Positions 26,058 through 34,440 of a stretch of 64,000 bases of DNA are shown here, one piece after another. Both the position numbers and the translations under genes were made by a program. The notes beneath the pieces are model-generated. The model was not told the DNA's origin. It saw nothing but the letters and a program-made list of their open reading frames with translations, and searched no databases. The DNA is from Variovorax sp. IB41 (GTDB lineage Bacteria > Pseudomonadota > Gammaproteobacteria > Burkholderiales > Burkholderiaceae_C). The stretch is from NCBI RefSeq assembly GCF_016405905.1, contig NZ_JAEFCB010000001.1:124001-188000 (forward strand), given 5' to 3'. How positions within the stretch are numbered: the first letter of the stretch is position 1; every line of letters starts with the position of its first letter.

Positions 26058-26074
26058 CTTAAGAAGTCCTTAAG
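26058..26074. promoter_or_regulatory. CTTAAG-N5-CTTAAG box between RTX and TolC genes
   Basis: CTTAAG (26058-26063), AAGTC, CTTAAG (26069-26074). It fits the direct-repeat consensus YTTAAK-N5-YTTAAK known for PmrA- and QseB-type regulators. Because CTTAAG is its own complement, the site reads identically on both strands. It sits in the 148-base divergent promoter region, 77 bases upstream of the RTX start and 56 bases upstream of the TolC-like start. The regulator at 13756 is a natural candidate to bind it. Confidence 0.6.
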
Positions 26075-26129
26075 CAATAGGTAGTAATTTTGAAGACAGG
26101 GAGGTTGGAGGCCACGGAGGAGACAAGAC

Positions 26130-27587
26130 ATGGAGACAAGCGCACAAGGCGTTCATCGCGCCCTGCCCGGCGCGCGCGGGCACGGCCGCAGGGCATCGGC
26201 AAGCGGTCCATCCGCTTGCTTGCTTTCGCTCTTGCTGGCGCTCGGGGCCGCACCGGCGTGGGGGCAAAGTCTGGTGGAGCTCTATCGATCGGCGCGCGAC
26301 TACGACGCCGTCTACCAAGGCGCGCGAGCGCAGTACGCCGCCACCGTGGCGCGTGCGGCGCAGGCACGTGCGGGCGTGCTTCCGGCGATCAACCTGACGG
26401 CGGGCGCATCGTTCACCGAGCAGGACGTCTCCACTGCCGGTACATCGACCTCGCGCGGCGTGAATTCGCGCAACGTCGGCATCAACCTGACTCAGCCCCT
26501 CTACCGGCCTGCCAATTGGGCCACCTATGAGCAAAGCGGGCTGCAGGAAGAGATCGCGCAGTCGCAACTGGTGCTTGCCGAACAGGACCTCGTGGTGCGC
26601 GTGAGCCAGGCCTACTTCGATGTGCTCGCGAGCTACGACAGCCTCGTGCTGGTGCGGGCGCAGAAGCTGGGCGTGGTGGAGCAGCTTGCGTCCGCCAAGC
26701 GCAATTTCGATGTCGGCACCTCGACCATCACCGACACGCGCGAAGCGCAGGCGCGCTTCGACCTCGTCGTGGCGCAGGAGATCGCGGCGGCCAACGACCT
26801 GGAGGTCAAGAAGATCATCCTCGACCAGCTCGTCGGACAAGCCGGCAGCAGCCCCACGCCGCTCGCGGCACCCGTGCTGCTGCCGCCGCTCACGCCGAAC
26901 AGCGTGGACGCGTGGCTCGCGCAAGGCGAAGCCACGCATCCGGCCATTCTGCAGGCCAGCCGCGGCGTCGAAGTGGCGACGCTGGAGATCCGCAAGGCCC
27001 AGGCCGGACACCTGCCGACGATCGACGCCCAGCTGGGCTACAACATCACGACCAATCCGCAGAACACGACCTCCAGCACCGCATCGGCCGGCAAGACGCG
27101 CGTGGGCGCAGCCAGCGTCGGCGTGGTGTTCAACATGCCGCTGTTCGCAGGGTTCGCGACCGAGAACCGGGTGCGCGAAACGCTGGCCCTCGCGGACCAG
27201 TCGCGCGCCACGCTGGACAACACGCGTCGCAGTGTTTCGGTATCGACGCGCGCTGCGTTTCTCGGGCTGGTTTCCGGCGCGAGCCAGGTGAAGGCGCTCG
27301 AGGCCGCGGAAGCGTCGAGCCAAGTGGCGCTGGACGCCAACCGCATGGGCTACCAGGTGGGCGTGCGGATCAACATCGACGTCCTGAATTCGCAGAGCCA
27401 GCTGTTCCAGACCAAGCGCGATCTGGCGCAGGCGCGCTACAACGTTCTGCTGGGAACCCTGCGGCTTCGGCAGGCCAACGGCACGTTGACCCCCGACGCG
27501 CTGGATGCGCTCAACGCGACGCTGGCGCTCGACGGCAGGCCGGCGGTGGACAGCACGGCCACGGGTGCGGGTGCGCGCGTGCGCTGA
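26130..27587 (+). CDS. TolC-family outer-membrane channel protein
   Basis: A 485-residue protein with a long basic N-region, a hydrophobic core and a cleavage site after AWG/Q near residue 46. The two TolC repeats follow: SLVELYRSARDYDAVYQGARAQY at the start of the mature chain, LTQPLYRPANW, VRVSQAYFDVLAS, VGVVFNMPLFAGF and RAAFLGLVSGASQVKALEAAE. It should be the outer-membrane exit duct for the exporter encoded on the opposite strand. A strong GGAGGAGA site lies before the ATG. It shares the divergent promoter with the RTX gene. Confidence 0.94.
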   Translation: METSAQGVHRALPGARGHGRRASASGPSACLLSLLLALGAAPAWGQSLVELYRSARDYDAVYQGARAQYAATVARAAQARAGVLPAINLTAGASFTEQDVSTAGTSTSRGVNSRNVGINLTQPLYRPANWATYEQSGLQEEIAQSQLVLAEQDLVVRVSQAYFDVLASYDSLVLVRAQKLGVVEQLASAKRNFDVGTSTITDTREAQARFDLVVAQEIAAANDLEVKKIILDQLVGQAGSSPTPLAAPVLLPPLTPNSVDAWLAQGEATHPAILQASRGVEVATLEIRKAQAGHLPTIDAQLGYNITTNPQNTTSSTASAGKTRVGAASVGVVFNMPLFAGFATENRVRETLALADQSRATLDNTRRSVSVSTRAAFLGLVSGASQVKALEAAEASSQVALDANRMGYQVGVRINIDVLNSQSQLFQTKRDLAQARYNVLLGTLRLRQANGTLTPDALDALNATLALDGRPAVDSTATGAGARVR

Positions 27588-27603
27588 ACAACGGGAGCAT
27601 CGG

Positions 27604-28791
27604 ATGCCGCTCGCTCTTCTTCTTCAGCTCCTGCGCAGGCGATTTCCCGTCACGCTCACCGCGGAAGCGGACATCCGGCATGCATCGGTGCTCGTGGCGA
27701 CCGGGCTGATCGAAGCCGAATTCCAATTCGACGGTTTCGGCTACCAGCACTACGAAAGCGCGGTCATCCTGGCCATCACGGACGAAGGGCGCGCGGAAAT
27801 CGCGCACCTGCGCAACCGCGGCGGCATGGCGGATGAAGAGCGCCAGGAATCACTCGTCACGCCGCTCGATCACCCGCACAGGGTCCTGGAAGCAGCCGGG
27901 ATGGTGGAGGCGGCCGCTCCCCCGGCCCGACCCGCCCGGCAAGAGCCCACCCACATCCACCGGACCGAGGACGTGCCCGATGTCACGCTCATTCCTTCCG
28001 GCGAACCCGCCTCCACTGCCATGACGCCCTACCGCCAGAACGCCATGCCCGGCGTCTGCGCCCCCGCGACCGCGCTGTGGCCCGACTTCCTCATGGGCCA
28101 GGAAAGATCGCCGGTTCGCGTGCTGCTCGTCGACGACGACGAGTTGGTGCGCCGCACGATCGCGCGGGAGCTGCTGGCGGACCTGCGCATCCAGCTGGAG
28201 GGCCAGGCCGACAGCATCCGCGAAGGACGCAAGCTGCTGGTCGCGCACGAGTTCGACGTGCTGATGGTGGACCTGCGGCTGAGCGACGGGCTGTGCTTCG
28301 AGCTGATCGACGAGGCGCGGCGTCACCGCAGCAACATCGAGGTCATCGTGATCTCCGCCTTCGAAGACGAAGCGCATGTGCTGCGCGCCTTCGAGCTGGG
28401 CGCGACCGGCTTCCTGCTGAAGAACGCCTGGCTGCAGCGCTTTCCCGATGCGGTGCTGCACGTGATGAACGGCGGCGCGGCCATCACGCCGCGGCTCGCA
28501 CGGCGCCTGCTGCACCTCATGAACCAGCAACCTCCCGAGCCGCTGGCCGACGATGCGTTTCCGTTGTCGGCAGCGCCGTCGGCACCGCTCCAGCACGAGA
28601 CGACGCTCTCGCACCGGGAGAGCCAGATCCTGCGCTTCGTTGCGCTGGGCCACGTCTCGGTGGAGATCGGCGCGAAGCTTGGCATCACCGGCCAGACGGT
28701 CGACGCGCACATCAAGAGCATCTACAAGAAGCTGCATGTGCATTCGAGGGCGCAGGCGGTGAGCCTGGCTGTTCAGGCGGGCCTGATCTGA
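27604..28791 (+). CDS. NarL/LuxR-type response regulator with an extra N-terminal domain
   Basis: A 395-residue protein. Residues 1-75 (LLQLLRRRFPVTLTAEADI, ASVLVATGLIEAEF, AVILAITDEGRAEIA) are related to the small proteins at 9837 and 10550. A flexible Pro/Ala linker follows (about 80-165). The receiver starts at VRVLLVDDDELVRR (about 171), with phosphoacceptor D223 in VDLRLSDG and a conserved Lys in GFLLKNA. The C-terminal LuxR HTH (about 330-395) has LSHRESQILRFVALG and TVDAHIKSIYKKLHVHSRAQAV. It lies 16 bases after the TolC-like gene in the same direction, so it may be co-transcribed and control the secretion locus. No cognate kinase is adjacent. Confidence 0.9.
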   Translation: MPLALLLQLLRRRFPVTLTAEADIRHASVLVATGLIEAEFQFDGFGYQHYESAVILAITDEGRAEIAHLRNRGGMADEERQESLVTPLDHPHRVLEAAGMVEAAAPPARPARQEPTHIHRTEDVPDVTLIPSGEPASTAMTPYRQNAMPGVCAPATALWPDFLMGQERSPVRVLLVDDDELVRRTIARELLADLRIQLEGQADSIREGRKLLVAHEFDVLMVDLRLSDGLCFELIDEARRHRSNIEVIVISAFEDEAHVLRAFELGATGFLLKNAWLQRFPDAVLHVMNGGAAITPRLARRLLHLMNQQPPEPLADDAFPLSAAPSAPLQHETTLSHRESQILRFVALGHVSVEIGAKLGITGQTVDAHIKSIYKKLHVHSRAQAVSLAVQAGLI

Positions 28792-29076
28792 GCGGCAGGC
28801 GCTCGCACGCTGGGCTCCCGCCATCACGCCGCACCAGGCGGTTGCGAGCAACTTTCGGTTGTCACAAGCATCGCAACAAGGCTGCATTGGATCTTCCGCA
28901 GCCACAACTACCGACGACTTGCAGAAAAGTGAATTGAAGATCCCGCTCATTCCCCCCGAGAGAGAGCAACCCTACATTCGTTGAACGGCAGAAAGCAACG
29001 CAATCGCTTCTCCATCCAATCGATGGGTCCGGCTTGTGTGCTCCTGTATTTCATTCAACTTTCTCAAGGACAGGCA

Positions 29077-29622
29077 ATGACCAATCAAGCACTCATCGTG
29101 GTCGACATTCAGAACGACTATTTCCCCGGCGGTAAATGGCTGCTCCATGACGTCGAAAATGCTGCCGATAACGCGGCGCGCGTCATCGATAAGGCCCGGC
29201 GCTCGGGCGATCTGGTGGTGCACATTCGCCACGAAACGCTTTCTCAAGGGGCTGCATTCTTCGTCCCCGATACCGAGGGTGCGCAACTGCACAAGAAGGC
29301 CCTGAATTTGCCGGACGAAACGGTGGTCCTGAAACACTTCATGAATCCGTATCGCGAAACGAATCTCAAGGAAATACTGGACAACGCCAAGATCGAAAAA
29401 GTCGCGGTCATCGGGAACATGAGCCACATGTGCATCGATGCGGTGTCCCGAGCATCGGACGACTATGGTTTCGACGTGACGGTGGTCCATGACGCCTGCG
29501 CCACGCACGATCTGGAGTTCGACGGCGTGAAGGTACCGGCAGCTCAAGTTCATGCAGCGTTCATGGCAGCGCTCAATTTCGGCTATGCCAAGGTCGTGTC
29601 GACACAGGAGTTCGCGGGGTGA
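29077..29622 (+). CDS. Isochorismatase-family cysteine hydrolase
   Basis: A 181-residue enzyme, MTNQALIVVDIQNDYFPGGK onward. The catalytic triad of the family is visible: Asp in VVDIQNDY, Lys in VVLKHFMNPY and Cys in GNMSHMCIDAVSRAS. Such enzymes hydrolyse amide or ester bonds in nicotinamide, N-carbamoyl compounds or isochorismate, and the substrate here is open. The start at 29077 is set by AAGGACAGG before it. The gene uses visibly more A/T-ending codons than its neighbours, which may reflect transfer or weaker selection. A 285-base gap precedes it. Confidence 0.88.
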   Translation: MTNQALIVVDIQNDYFPGGKWLLHDVENAADNAARVIDKARRSGDLVVHIRHETLSQGAAFFVPDTEGAQLHKKALNLPDETVVLKHFMNPYRETNLKEILDNAKIEKVAVIGNMSHMCIDAVSRASDDYGFDVTVVHDACATHDLEFDGVKVPAAQVHAAFMAALNFGYAKVVSTQEFAG

Positions 29623-29665
29623 GCTGCGCCTATCATGGCAAGGTAGATCACTAACGGACGAACCC

Positions 29666-30583
29666 TTGGACCGATTCAATGCAATGGCCGCCTTTGTCCG
29701 GGTGGTCGAGTCCGGCAGCTTCACCAAGGCGGCCAAGACCCTGAATGTGCCCAAGCCGACCGTGACGCGGCTTGTGCAGGCGCTCGAATCCCAACTGAAC
29801 GCCCAACTGCTCCATCGAAGCACGCGTGCCGTGACGCTGACGGCCGAAGGCGCAACGTACTACGAGCGAACCGTCCGGCTGCTCGCGGAACTCGAGGACA
29901 TCGAGGCCGGCACGCGCAGCTCGCTGGCCAGGCCGTCGGGCAAGATCAAGGTGGAACTCAGCGTCGCGATGGCCGCGATGCTGGTCGTGCCCGCGCTGAC
30001 CGACTTTTACGCCCGCTACCCGGACATCGAGATCGAGCTGAGCGTGAGCAATCGCGACGTGGACATCATTGCCGACAACGTCGACTGCGCGATCCGCACC
30101 GGACCCATCGCGGACCAATCGCTCGTTGCGCGCCGCATCGGCTACCTGCACTTCACGACCTGCGCCAGCCCCTCTTACCTTGAGCGTCGCGGTGTTCCGA
30201 CGCATCCCGACGAACTGTCGAAGGGCCACGACACCATCGGCATGGTTTCGAGCCGCACCGCCCGCCCCTTGCCTTTCGTCTACCACAAGGATTCGGTGCG
30301 GCTGGAGGTGACGCCGCAGTACCGCCTGTCGATCAACGACACCCATGCCTACCTCGCGGCGGGTGTCGCGGGCCTCGGCATCGTCCAGGCGGCCAGCATC
30401 GCGGTCCAGGACGCCATCGAATCGGGGCAGCTCGTGCCTTTGTTGGAAGACTGGCAATCCGATGTGTACGCGACGAGCATCGTGTATCCGCCGAACCGTT
30501 TCCTGAGCGCGAAGGTCCGGGTGTTCGTGGACTGGGCGGTCGACCTCTTCGAGCACAACAAGACGGTCAAGCGCAAGTCCTGA
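29666..30583 (+). CDS. LysR-family transcriptional regulator
   Basis: A 305-residue regulator. I choose the TTG at 29666 because it gives the usual LDRFNAMAAFVRVVESGSF beginning; an ATG at 29684 would remove the first six residues. The HTH is at about 15-45 (GSFTKAAKTLNVPKPTVTRL) and the inducer-binding domain at about 88-300. This sequence type (CrgA/YafC-like) often controls a nearby oxidoreductase or hydrolase. It lies 43 bases after the isochorismatase gene in the same direction and may regulate it. It converges on the crotonase gene. Confidence 0.9.
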   Translation: MDRFNAMAAFVRVVESGSFTKAAKTLNVPKPTVTRLVQALESQLNAQLLHRSTRAVTLTAEGATYYERTVRLLAELEDIEAGTRSSLARPSGKIKVELSVAMAAMLVVPALTDFYARYPDIEIELSVSNRDVDIIADNVDCAIRTGPIADQSLVARRIGYLHFTTCASPSYLERRGVPTHPDELSKGHDTIGMVSSRTARPLPFVYHKDSVRLEVTPQYRLSINDTHAYLAAGVAGLGIVQAASIAVQDAIESGQLVPLLEDWQSDVYATSIVYPPNRFLSAKVRVFVDWAVDLFEHNKTVKRKS

Positions 30584-30625
30584 TTCGCGCCCTGGCTTCC
30601 CCGCGCCTGTGCAGGGCGCTTGCGC

Positions 30626-31414
30626 TCAACGCCCCTTGAAGTCCATGACGGGGCGCGGCTTGCCCGCCTTCAATGCGTTCACTGCGGAGGGAATGCCTTT
30701 CTGCACATCCTCGGTATCGAACACGGGCATCGCGATGTCGAACATCACCTCGTCCGCGGCGCTGATGCCGCCCACCGCCCAGGTGCGCAGCAGCGCCTTG
30801 TGCGCCGCGTAGGCGCGGGTCGGTCCGTTAGCGATCTTCGCGACGAAGGCCGAAGCCTCGGCGAGCAACCGGTCATCGGGCACGACCCTGTTGACGACGC
30901 CGAAGCGCTCCATCGTCGCCGCGGGCACCTGCTCCGAGGTGAGCGCCCATTCGGCCGCACGCGAACGCCCTGCCCGCTCGGCCACGCGGTAGACACCGCC
31001 CAGCACCGTCACGATGCCCAGCGACTGCTCGGGGTGGCCGAAACGCGAGGTCTCGGATGCAAGGATCATGTCCGCGCGCAGCGCCAGTTCGAGCCCGCCG
31101 CCAAAGCACAGGCCTTGCACGGCGGCCACGACCGGCAGGGGCAGCCGTTCGAACTGGTTGAAGACGCTCATGTAGCGCTCGAACAGCGCGCGCAGCGATG
31201 CACGGCTCATGTCCGGCCACGGCAGGATGTCGCCGCCGAAACTGAAGTCCGGCCCTTCGGCGCGCAGCAGCACCGCGCGCGCGTCGCTTTTGCCGATGGC
31301 CTCGATGGCCGCCGCGAGCTCGTCGGCCATCTGTTCGTCGATGCGGTTCTGCGGCGGGTTGCGCAGCACCAGGGTGGCGGTCTGGTTGTCGATGGTGCAG
31401 ATCAGGTGTTGCAT
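30626..31414 (-). CDS. Enoyl-CoA hydratase/isomerase family protein
   Basis: A 262-residue crotonase-fold protein. The start MQHLICTIDNQTATLVLRNP (31414) fits the family; the open frame upstream is non-homologous. The oxyanion-hole segments are FSFGGDILPW and VQGLCFGGGLELALRADMILA. The second acidic residue of true hydratases is not obvious: the SETSRFGHPEQSLGI segment carries Glu in the isomerase/hydratase region, so the exact reaction is uncertain. It is the last gene of the minus-strand set that starts at 37157, 20 bases after the hydrolase. Confidence 0.87.
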   Translation of the reverse strand: MQHLICTIDNQTATLVLRNPPQNRIDEQMADELAAAIEAIGKSDARAVLLRAEGPDFSFGGDILPWPDMSRASLRALFERYMSVFNQFERLPLPVVAAVQGLCFGGGLELALRADMILASETSRFGHPEQSLGIVTVLGGVYRVAERAGRSRAAEWALTSEQVPAATMERFGVVNRVVPDDRLLAEASAFVAKIANGPTRAYAAHKALLRTWAVGGISAADEVMFDIAMPVFDTEDVQKGIPSAVNALKAGKPRPVMDFKGR

Positions 31415-31434
31415 GGGGGTCGATTCGTGCAAGT

Positions 31435-32340
31435 TCAGGAAAGGTGTGCCTGGAACCAGGCCAGCGCCGCAGCGCTCGATTGCGGGAAATTCACCAGGTA
31501 GGGGTCGAAGTGACCGCCGGGTATCGACACCAGCTTCTTGGGCTCCAGCGCACGCTCGTAGGCGGCCAGCGCGAGGTCGGTCACCGTGACGGTGTCGTTG
31601 AGTGCGACAACCATCAGCAGCGGCGTCGGCGAGACGCGGGCAATCCATGCACCGGGCTCGTACATGCGGGCAGCGCGCGTCGAACGCACGGTCACTTCAT
31701 TGGTCCAGAGCCCCTCGGGCACGGGCTGCAGGTAGAAGTCGATGGCATCCTTCGCGCGGTAGGAAGCCGGCTCGCTCATGTCCGCGCTCACGATCTTCTG
31801 CCGGCGCAGCGGCTCGCCTCGCAGCTGACCCCGTTCATCCTCGGAAAACGCCGCTTCGACCGCCGCCACGCCTTCGGGCGGAATGCGCCGCAGCCCCTGC
31901 TCGAAGCCGCTGATCGTGGGAACCTGCGAGACCACGCAGCGCAAGCGCCGGTCCGTCGCGCCCAGCACGATCGCGTGGCCGCCTGCGTAGCTGGTGCCCC
32001 AGAGGCCGATGCGGTTGGCGTCCACGTAGTCCAGGCTCTCCAGGTACGAGATGGCGCGCCGCCAGTCGGCAATCTGCCGCCACGGATCGACGTCTTGCCG
32101 CGGGGTGCCCTCGCTGGCACCGAAGCCCCGGTGATCGTGCAGCAGCACGACAAAGCCGCTCTCGGCGAAAGCCTTCGCAAAGGCCTCGATGCCGTGTTCC
32201 CTGGTGCCGGCATAGCCGTGCGCCATGGTGATGGCGGGATAGGGCTTCACGGGTCTCGTGCCGCCTTCGGGAACATAGAGCCAGGCACGCAGCGCGACGC
32301 CTCCCTCTGCCTGGAACTCGACGTCCATTCGCTTGACCAT
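31435..32340 (-). CDS. Alpha/beta hydrolase (dipeptidyl-peptidase/S15-like type)
   Basis: A 301-residue hydrolase. It has MAHGYAGTREHGIEAFA at the oxyanion loop and DHRGFGASEGTPRQDVDPW. The nucleophile elbow GLWGTSYAGGHAIVLG has Ser near residue 116. The acid is probably in VVALNDTVT and the His in SIPGGHFDPY. Related proteins are annotated as X-Pro peptidase-like or acetylxylan-esterase-like, and the small size points to an esterase. AAGGAG stands 6 bases before the start. Confidence 0.87.
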   Translation of the reverse strand: MVKRMDVEFQAEGGVALRAWLYVPEGGTRPVKPYPAITMAHGYAGTREHGIEAFAKAFAESGFVVLLHDHRGFGASEGTPRQDVDPWRQIADWRRAISYLESLDYVDANRIGLWGTSYAGGHAIVLGATDRRLRCVVSQVPTISGFEQGLRRIPPEGVAAVEAAFSEDERGQLRGEPLRRQKIVSADMSEPASYRAKDAIDFYLQPVPEGLWTNEVTVRSTRAARMYEPGAWIARVSPTPLLMVVALNDTVTVTDLALAAYERALEPKKLVSIPGGHFDPYLVNFPQSSAAALAWFQAHLS

Positions 32341-32366
32341 ACAAACTCCTTGGGGGTTGGGCGCAC

Positions 32367-33539
32367 TCAGGCGCCGTTGTAGAAATGCGCGGCGGTGATG
32401 GTTCCGCTCAGGCGCTCGCGCAGTTCCTGCGAAAAGCGAAGTGCGGCCTTCAGCGGGCGATGGTGGATGGCCACTCGAACGATCTTTCCGGCCTCGTTTT
32501 TCTGCAGCACCGTCACGCCGAGCAGTTCCTGGCCGCCGAAGGCAACGGCCTTCCATTCGAGATAGCTGCGCTGCCCGTTCACCGCCTCGTGCGTGAAGAC
32601 CAGCGACTCGTAGATCTTGCTGGCCGCAGCCATGACCGCCTTGACGTCCGCCAGGCCTTGCACCGGCAGGGCCAGCGTGCTCGCCTCCAGCGTCACTTCT
32701 GCATCGAAGGCTTCCGCGAAGGCGTCTTCCGATTTCTTCGCGAAGGCTTGCGTCCATCCCTGGCTGCGCACGTCGCTGGCGGTGTTGCCCGCCGATGCGG
32801 AGGCATCGATGCTCGCAACAAATTTGTCCAACAGCCCGGCGACAGCCGTCGGCTGCTCGGCATGGGGCCAATGGCCCGCACGGGCGATGATTTCCGTCGC
32901 TGCGTGCTGGAAGCGCGGCGCCACGTTCGAGGCGATCAGATCGGCGGTGACGAACCCGTCGCTCTCGCCGCCGACGATCAGTACCGGCCCCGCGAACGCG
33001 CTCGGCGACTTGCCTGCGGGATGCCCCGCGTTCCATGCATCGGCCGTCGCTGCCACGACCTCCGGCCGGACCGGCAGGCCGAGCGCGATGAGCCTGTCGA
33101 GCTGCGCGGGCGCAAGCCCTGCGGTCAGTTGCTGCCGCACCGCGGCCTGCGCCGCCGGTTGGCCGCCCAGGCTGCGGAAGGGTTCGAGCGCGCCCGGCGG
33201 CATGCCCGTGCCGCCGAGGGGAACCGGCGTCAACAGCACGAGTCCCCTTGCGAGATCCAGACGCGCGGCCGCCACCAGCTCGGCCACCTGGGCGCCCATG
33301 CTCTGCCCCACGATGACGAAGGGCTTGGCGAGCGCATCCACCACGGCGCCGACGTCGGCGGCGAACCGGTCGAGGTCGAACGGCCCTTCGTCGGCCACGC
33401 GCGCGCCCATGCCCGCCAGGTCGACCTGGATGGCCGCGATGCCATCGGTCTTCAATTCGGCGATCACGTCGTTCCAGACGGCTGCCGCGTCCAGGAAGCC
33501 ATGAACGAACACGAGCGCGTGTTCCTTGTTTTTCGTCAT
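32367..33539 (-). CDS. Alpha/beta hydrolase fused to a SnoaL-like domain
   Basis: A 390-residue two-domain protein. Residues 1-245 are an alpha/beta hydrolase: VFVHGFLDAAAVWNDVI, nucleophile elbow IVGQSMGAQVAEL and C-terminal ARAGHWPHAEQP with the catalytic His. Residues about 262-390 form an NTF2/SnoaL-like domain (GWTQAFAKKSEDAFAEAFD through KIVRVAIHHRPLKAALRF) of the kind that often binds or isomerises small cyclic ligands. The fusion suggests two consecutive steps on one substrate, or binding by one domain and hydrolysis by the other. It is part of the minus-strand set. Confidence 0.85.
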   Translation of the reverse strand: MTKNKEHALVFVHGFLDAAAVWNDVIAELKTDGIAAIQVDLAGMGARVADEGPFDLDRFAADVGAVVDALAKPFVIVGQSMGAQVAELVAAARLDLARGLVLLTPVPLGGTGMPPGALEPFRSLGGQPAAQAAVRQQLTAGLAPAQLDRLIALGLPVRPEVVAATADAWNAGHPAGKSPSAFAGPVLIVGGESDGFVTADLIASNVAPRFQHAATEIIARAGHWPHAEQPTAVAGLLDKFVASIDASASAGNTASDVRSQGWTQAFAKKSEDAFAEAFDAEVTLEASTLALPVQGLADVKAVMAAASKIYESLVFTHEAVNGQRSYLEWKAVAFGGQELLGVTVLQKNEAGKIVRVAIHHRPLKAALRFSQELRERLSGTITAAHFYNGA

Positions 33540-33573
33540 CGGGGTCTCCAGTGCGTTTGGGATGGAAATGAAA

Positions 33574-34329
33574 TCAGGCGGCCGTCGATCCGGATGCGGA
33601 CCAGCTGCCCGTATCGATCGGCGAAAAGTCGGCGGCGTGCGCGTCCAGCCGCGCCATGCGACGGCCGTCCAGCGACGCGAGCAGATCGCTCTCCAGCGGC
33701 GTGGTGAACACGTTGTTCACCAGGCTGTACTCGGCGGCGAGGCGACCGACCGCCGCCAGCGCGGCCGTGTCGATGCGGCCACGGTCCAGGTACAGGTCGT
33801 CGCGGATGTGAAAGCGCACCACCTCGCCGAAGACGACGTGGTCGCCCAGGTCGCCGATGGTGATCACCCGCTCCAGCCGGCATTCCATGGCGATCGGCGC
33901 GCCCTTGACGCGCGGTGCGCGAACCACTTGGCAGGCCTCTTTCTCCAGGCCCACGGCCTCGAACTCATCGACATCGGAAGGAAATTCGAAAGCGCTGCGG
34001 TGCATGTGATGCGCCTGGGGCAGCGTCACGAGGTTCGTCACGAACTCGCCGGTGTCGCGGATGTTGGTGAAGGTGTCCTTGAGCGTGACGCCGTCCGAGC
34101 GCGGCTGGAGCGACAACGACACCATCGGCGGCAACCGCCCCACGGCCGTGAAGAAGGAGATCGGCGCCAGGTTGGCCACGCCGCCCGGAGAGAGGGTGCT
34201 GACCCAACCGATGGCGCGCGGAAGAATGCTGCCGATCAGCAGCTTGTAGGCGGAAGTTGCATCCAGCGTGCTGGCGTCGATGATCATGGTGTCTCTCTGT
34301 TGCCCTTGTTGCATGTCGCTGATGGACAC
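33574..34329 (-). CDS. Flavin reductase-like domain protein
   Basis: A 251-residue FMN-binding split-barrel protein of the flavin-reductase-like family. It has YKLLIGSILPRAIGWVST, GVANLAPISFFTAVG, PPMVSLSLQPR and DTFTNIRDTGEFVTNLV. Such proteins supply reduced flavin to partner oxygenases or bind FMN as small oxidoreductases. Alternative ATGs lie at 34314 and 34287, and the last gives the conserved MIIDAS start, so the N-terminus is uncertain. No separate flavin monooxygenase is next to it. The neighbour at 34441-36516 is the likely redox partner. Confidence 0.87.
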   Translation of the reverse strand: MSISDMQQGQQRDTMIIDASTLDATSAYKLLIGSILPRAIGWVSTLSPGGVANLAPISFFTAVGRLPPMVSLSLQPRSDGVTLKDTFTNIRDTGEFVTNLVTLPQAHHMHRSAFEFPSDVDEFEAVGLEKEACQVVRAPRVKGAPIAMECRLERVITIGDLGDHVVFGEVVRFHIRDDLYLDRGRIDTAALAAVGRLAAEYSLVNNVFTTPLESDLLASLDGRRMARLDAHAADFSPIDTGSWSASGSTAA

Positions 34330-34440
34330 GGTTGGGGAACGATAGGCAAAAGAGACGTGGCTCGATAGTCAGTTCCGTGGACTGCGCCGTTGTGAAAAGT
34401 GAAACAGCCTCCCCGGAGACTCGCAGTGCAGGACCATCTG

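Noticed and set aside
28792..29076. Possible terminator or small RNA after the NarL-type regulator
   Set aside because: There is only a weak GAGCG/CGCTC pairing without a T-run, and no conserved element could be recognised by eye.
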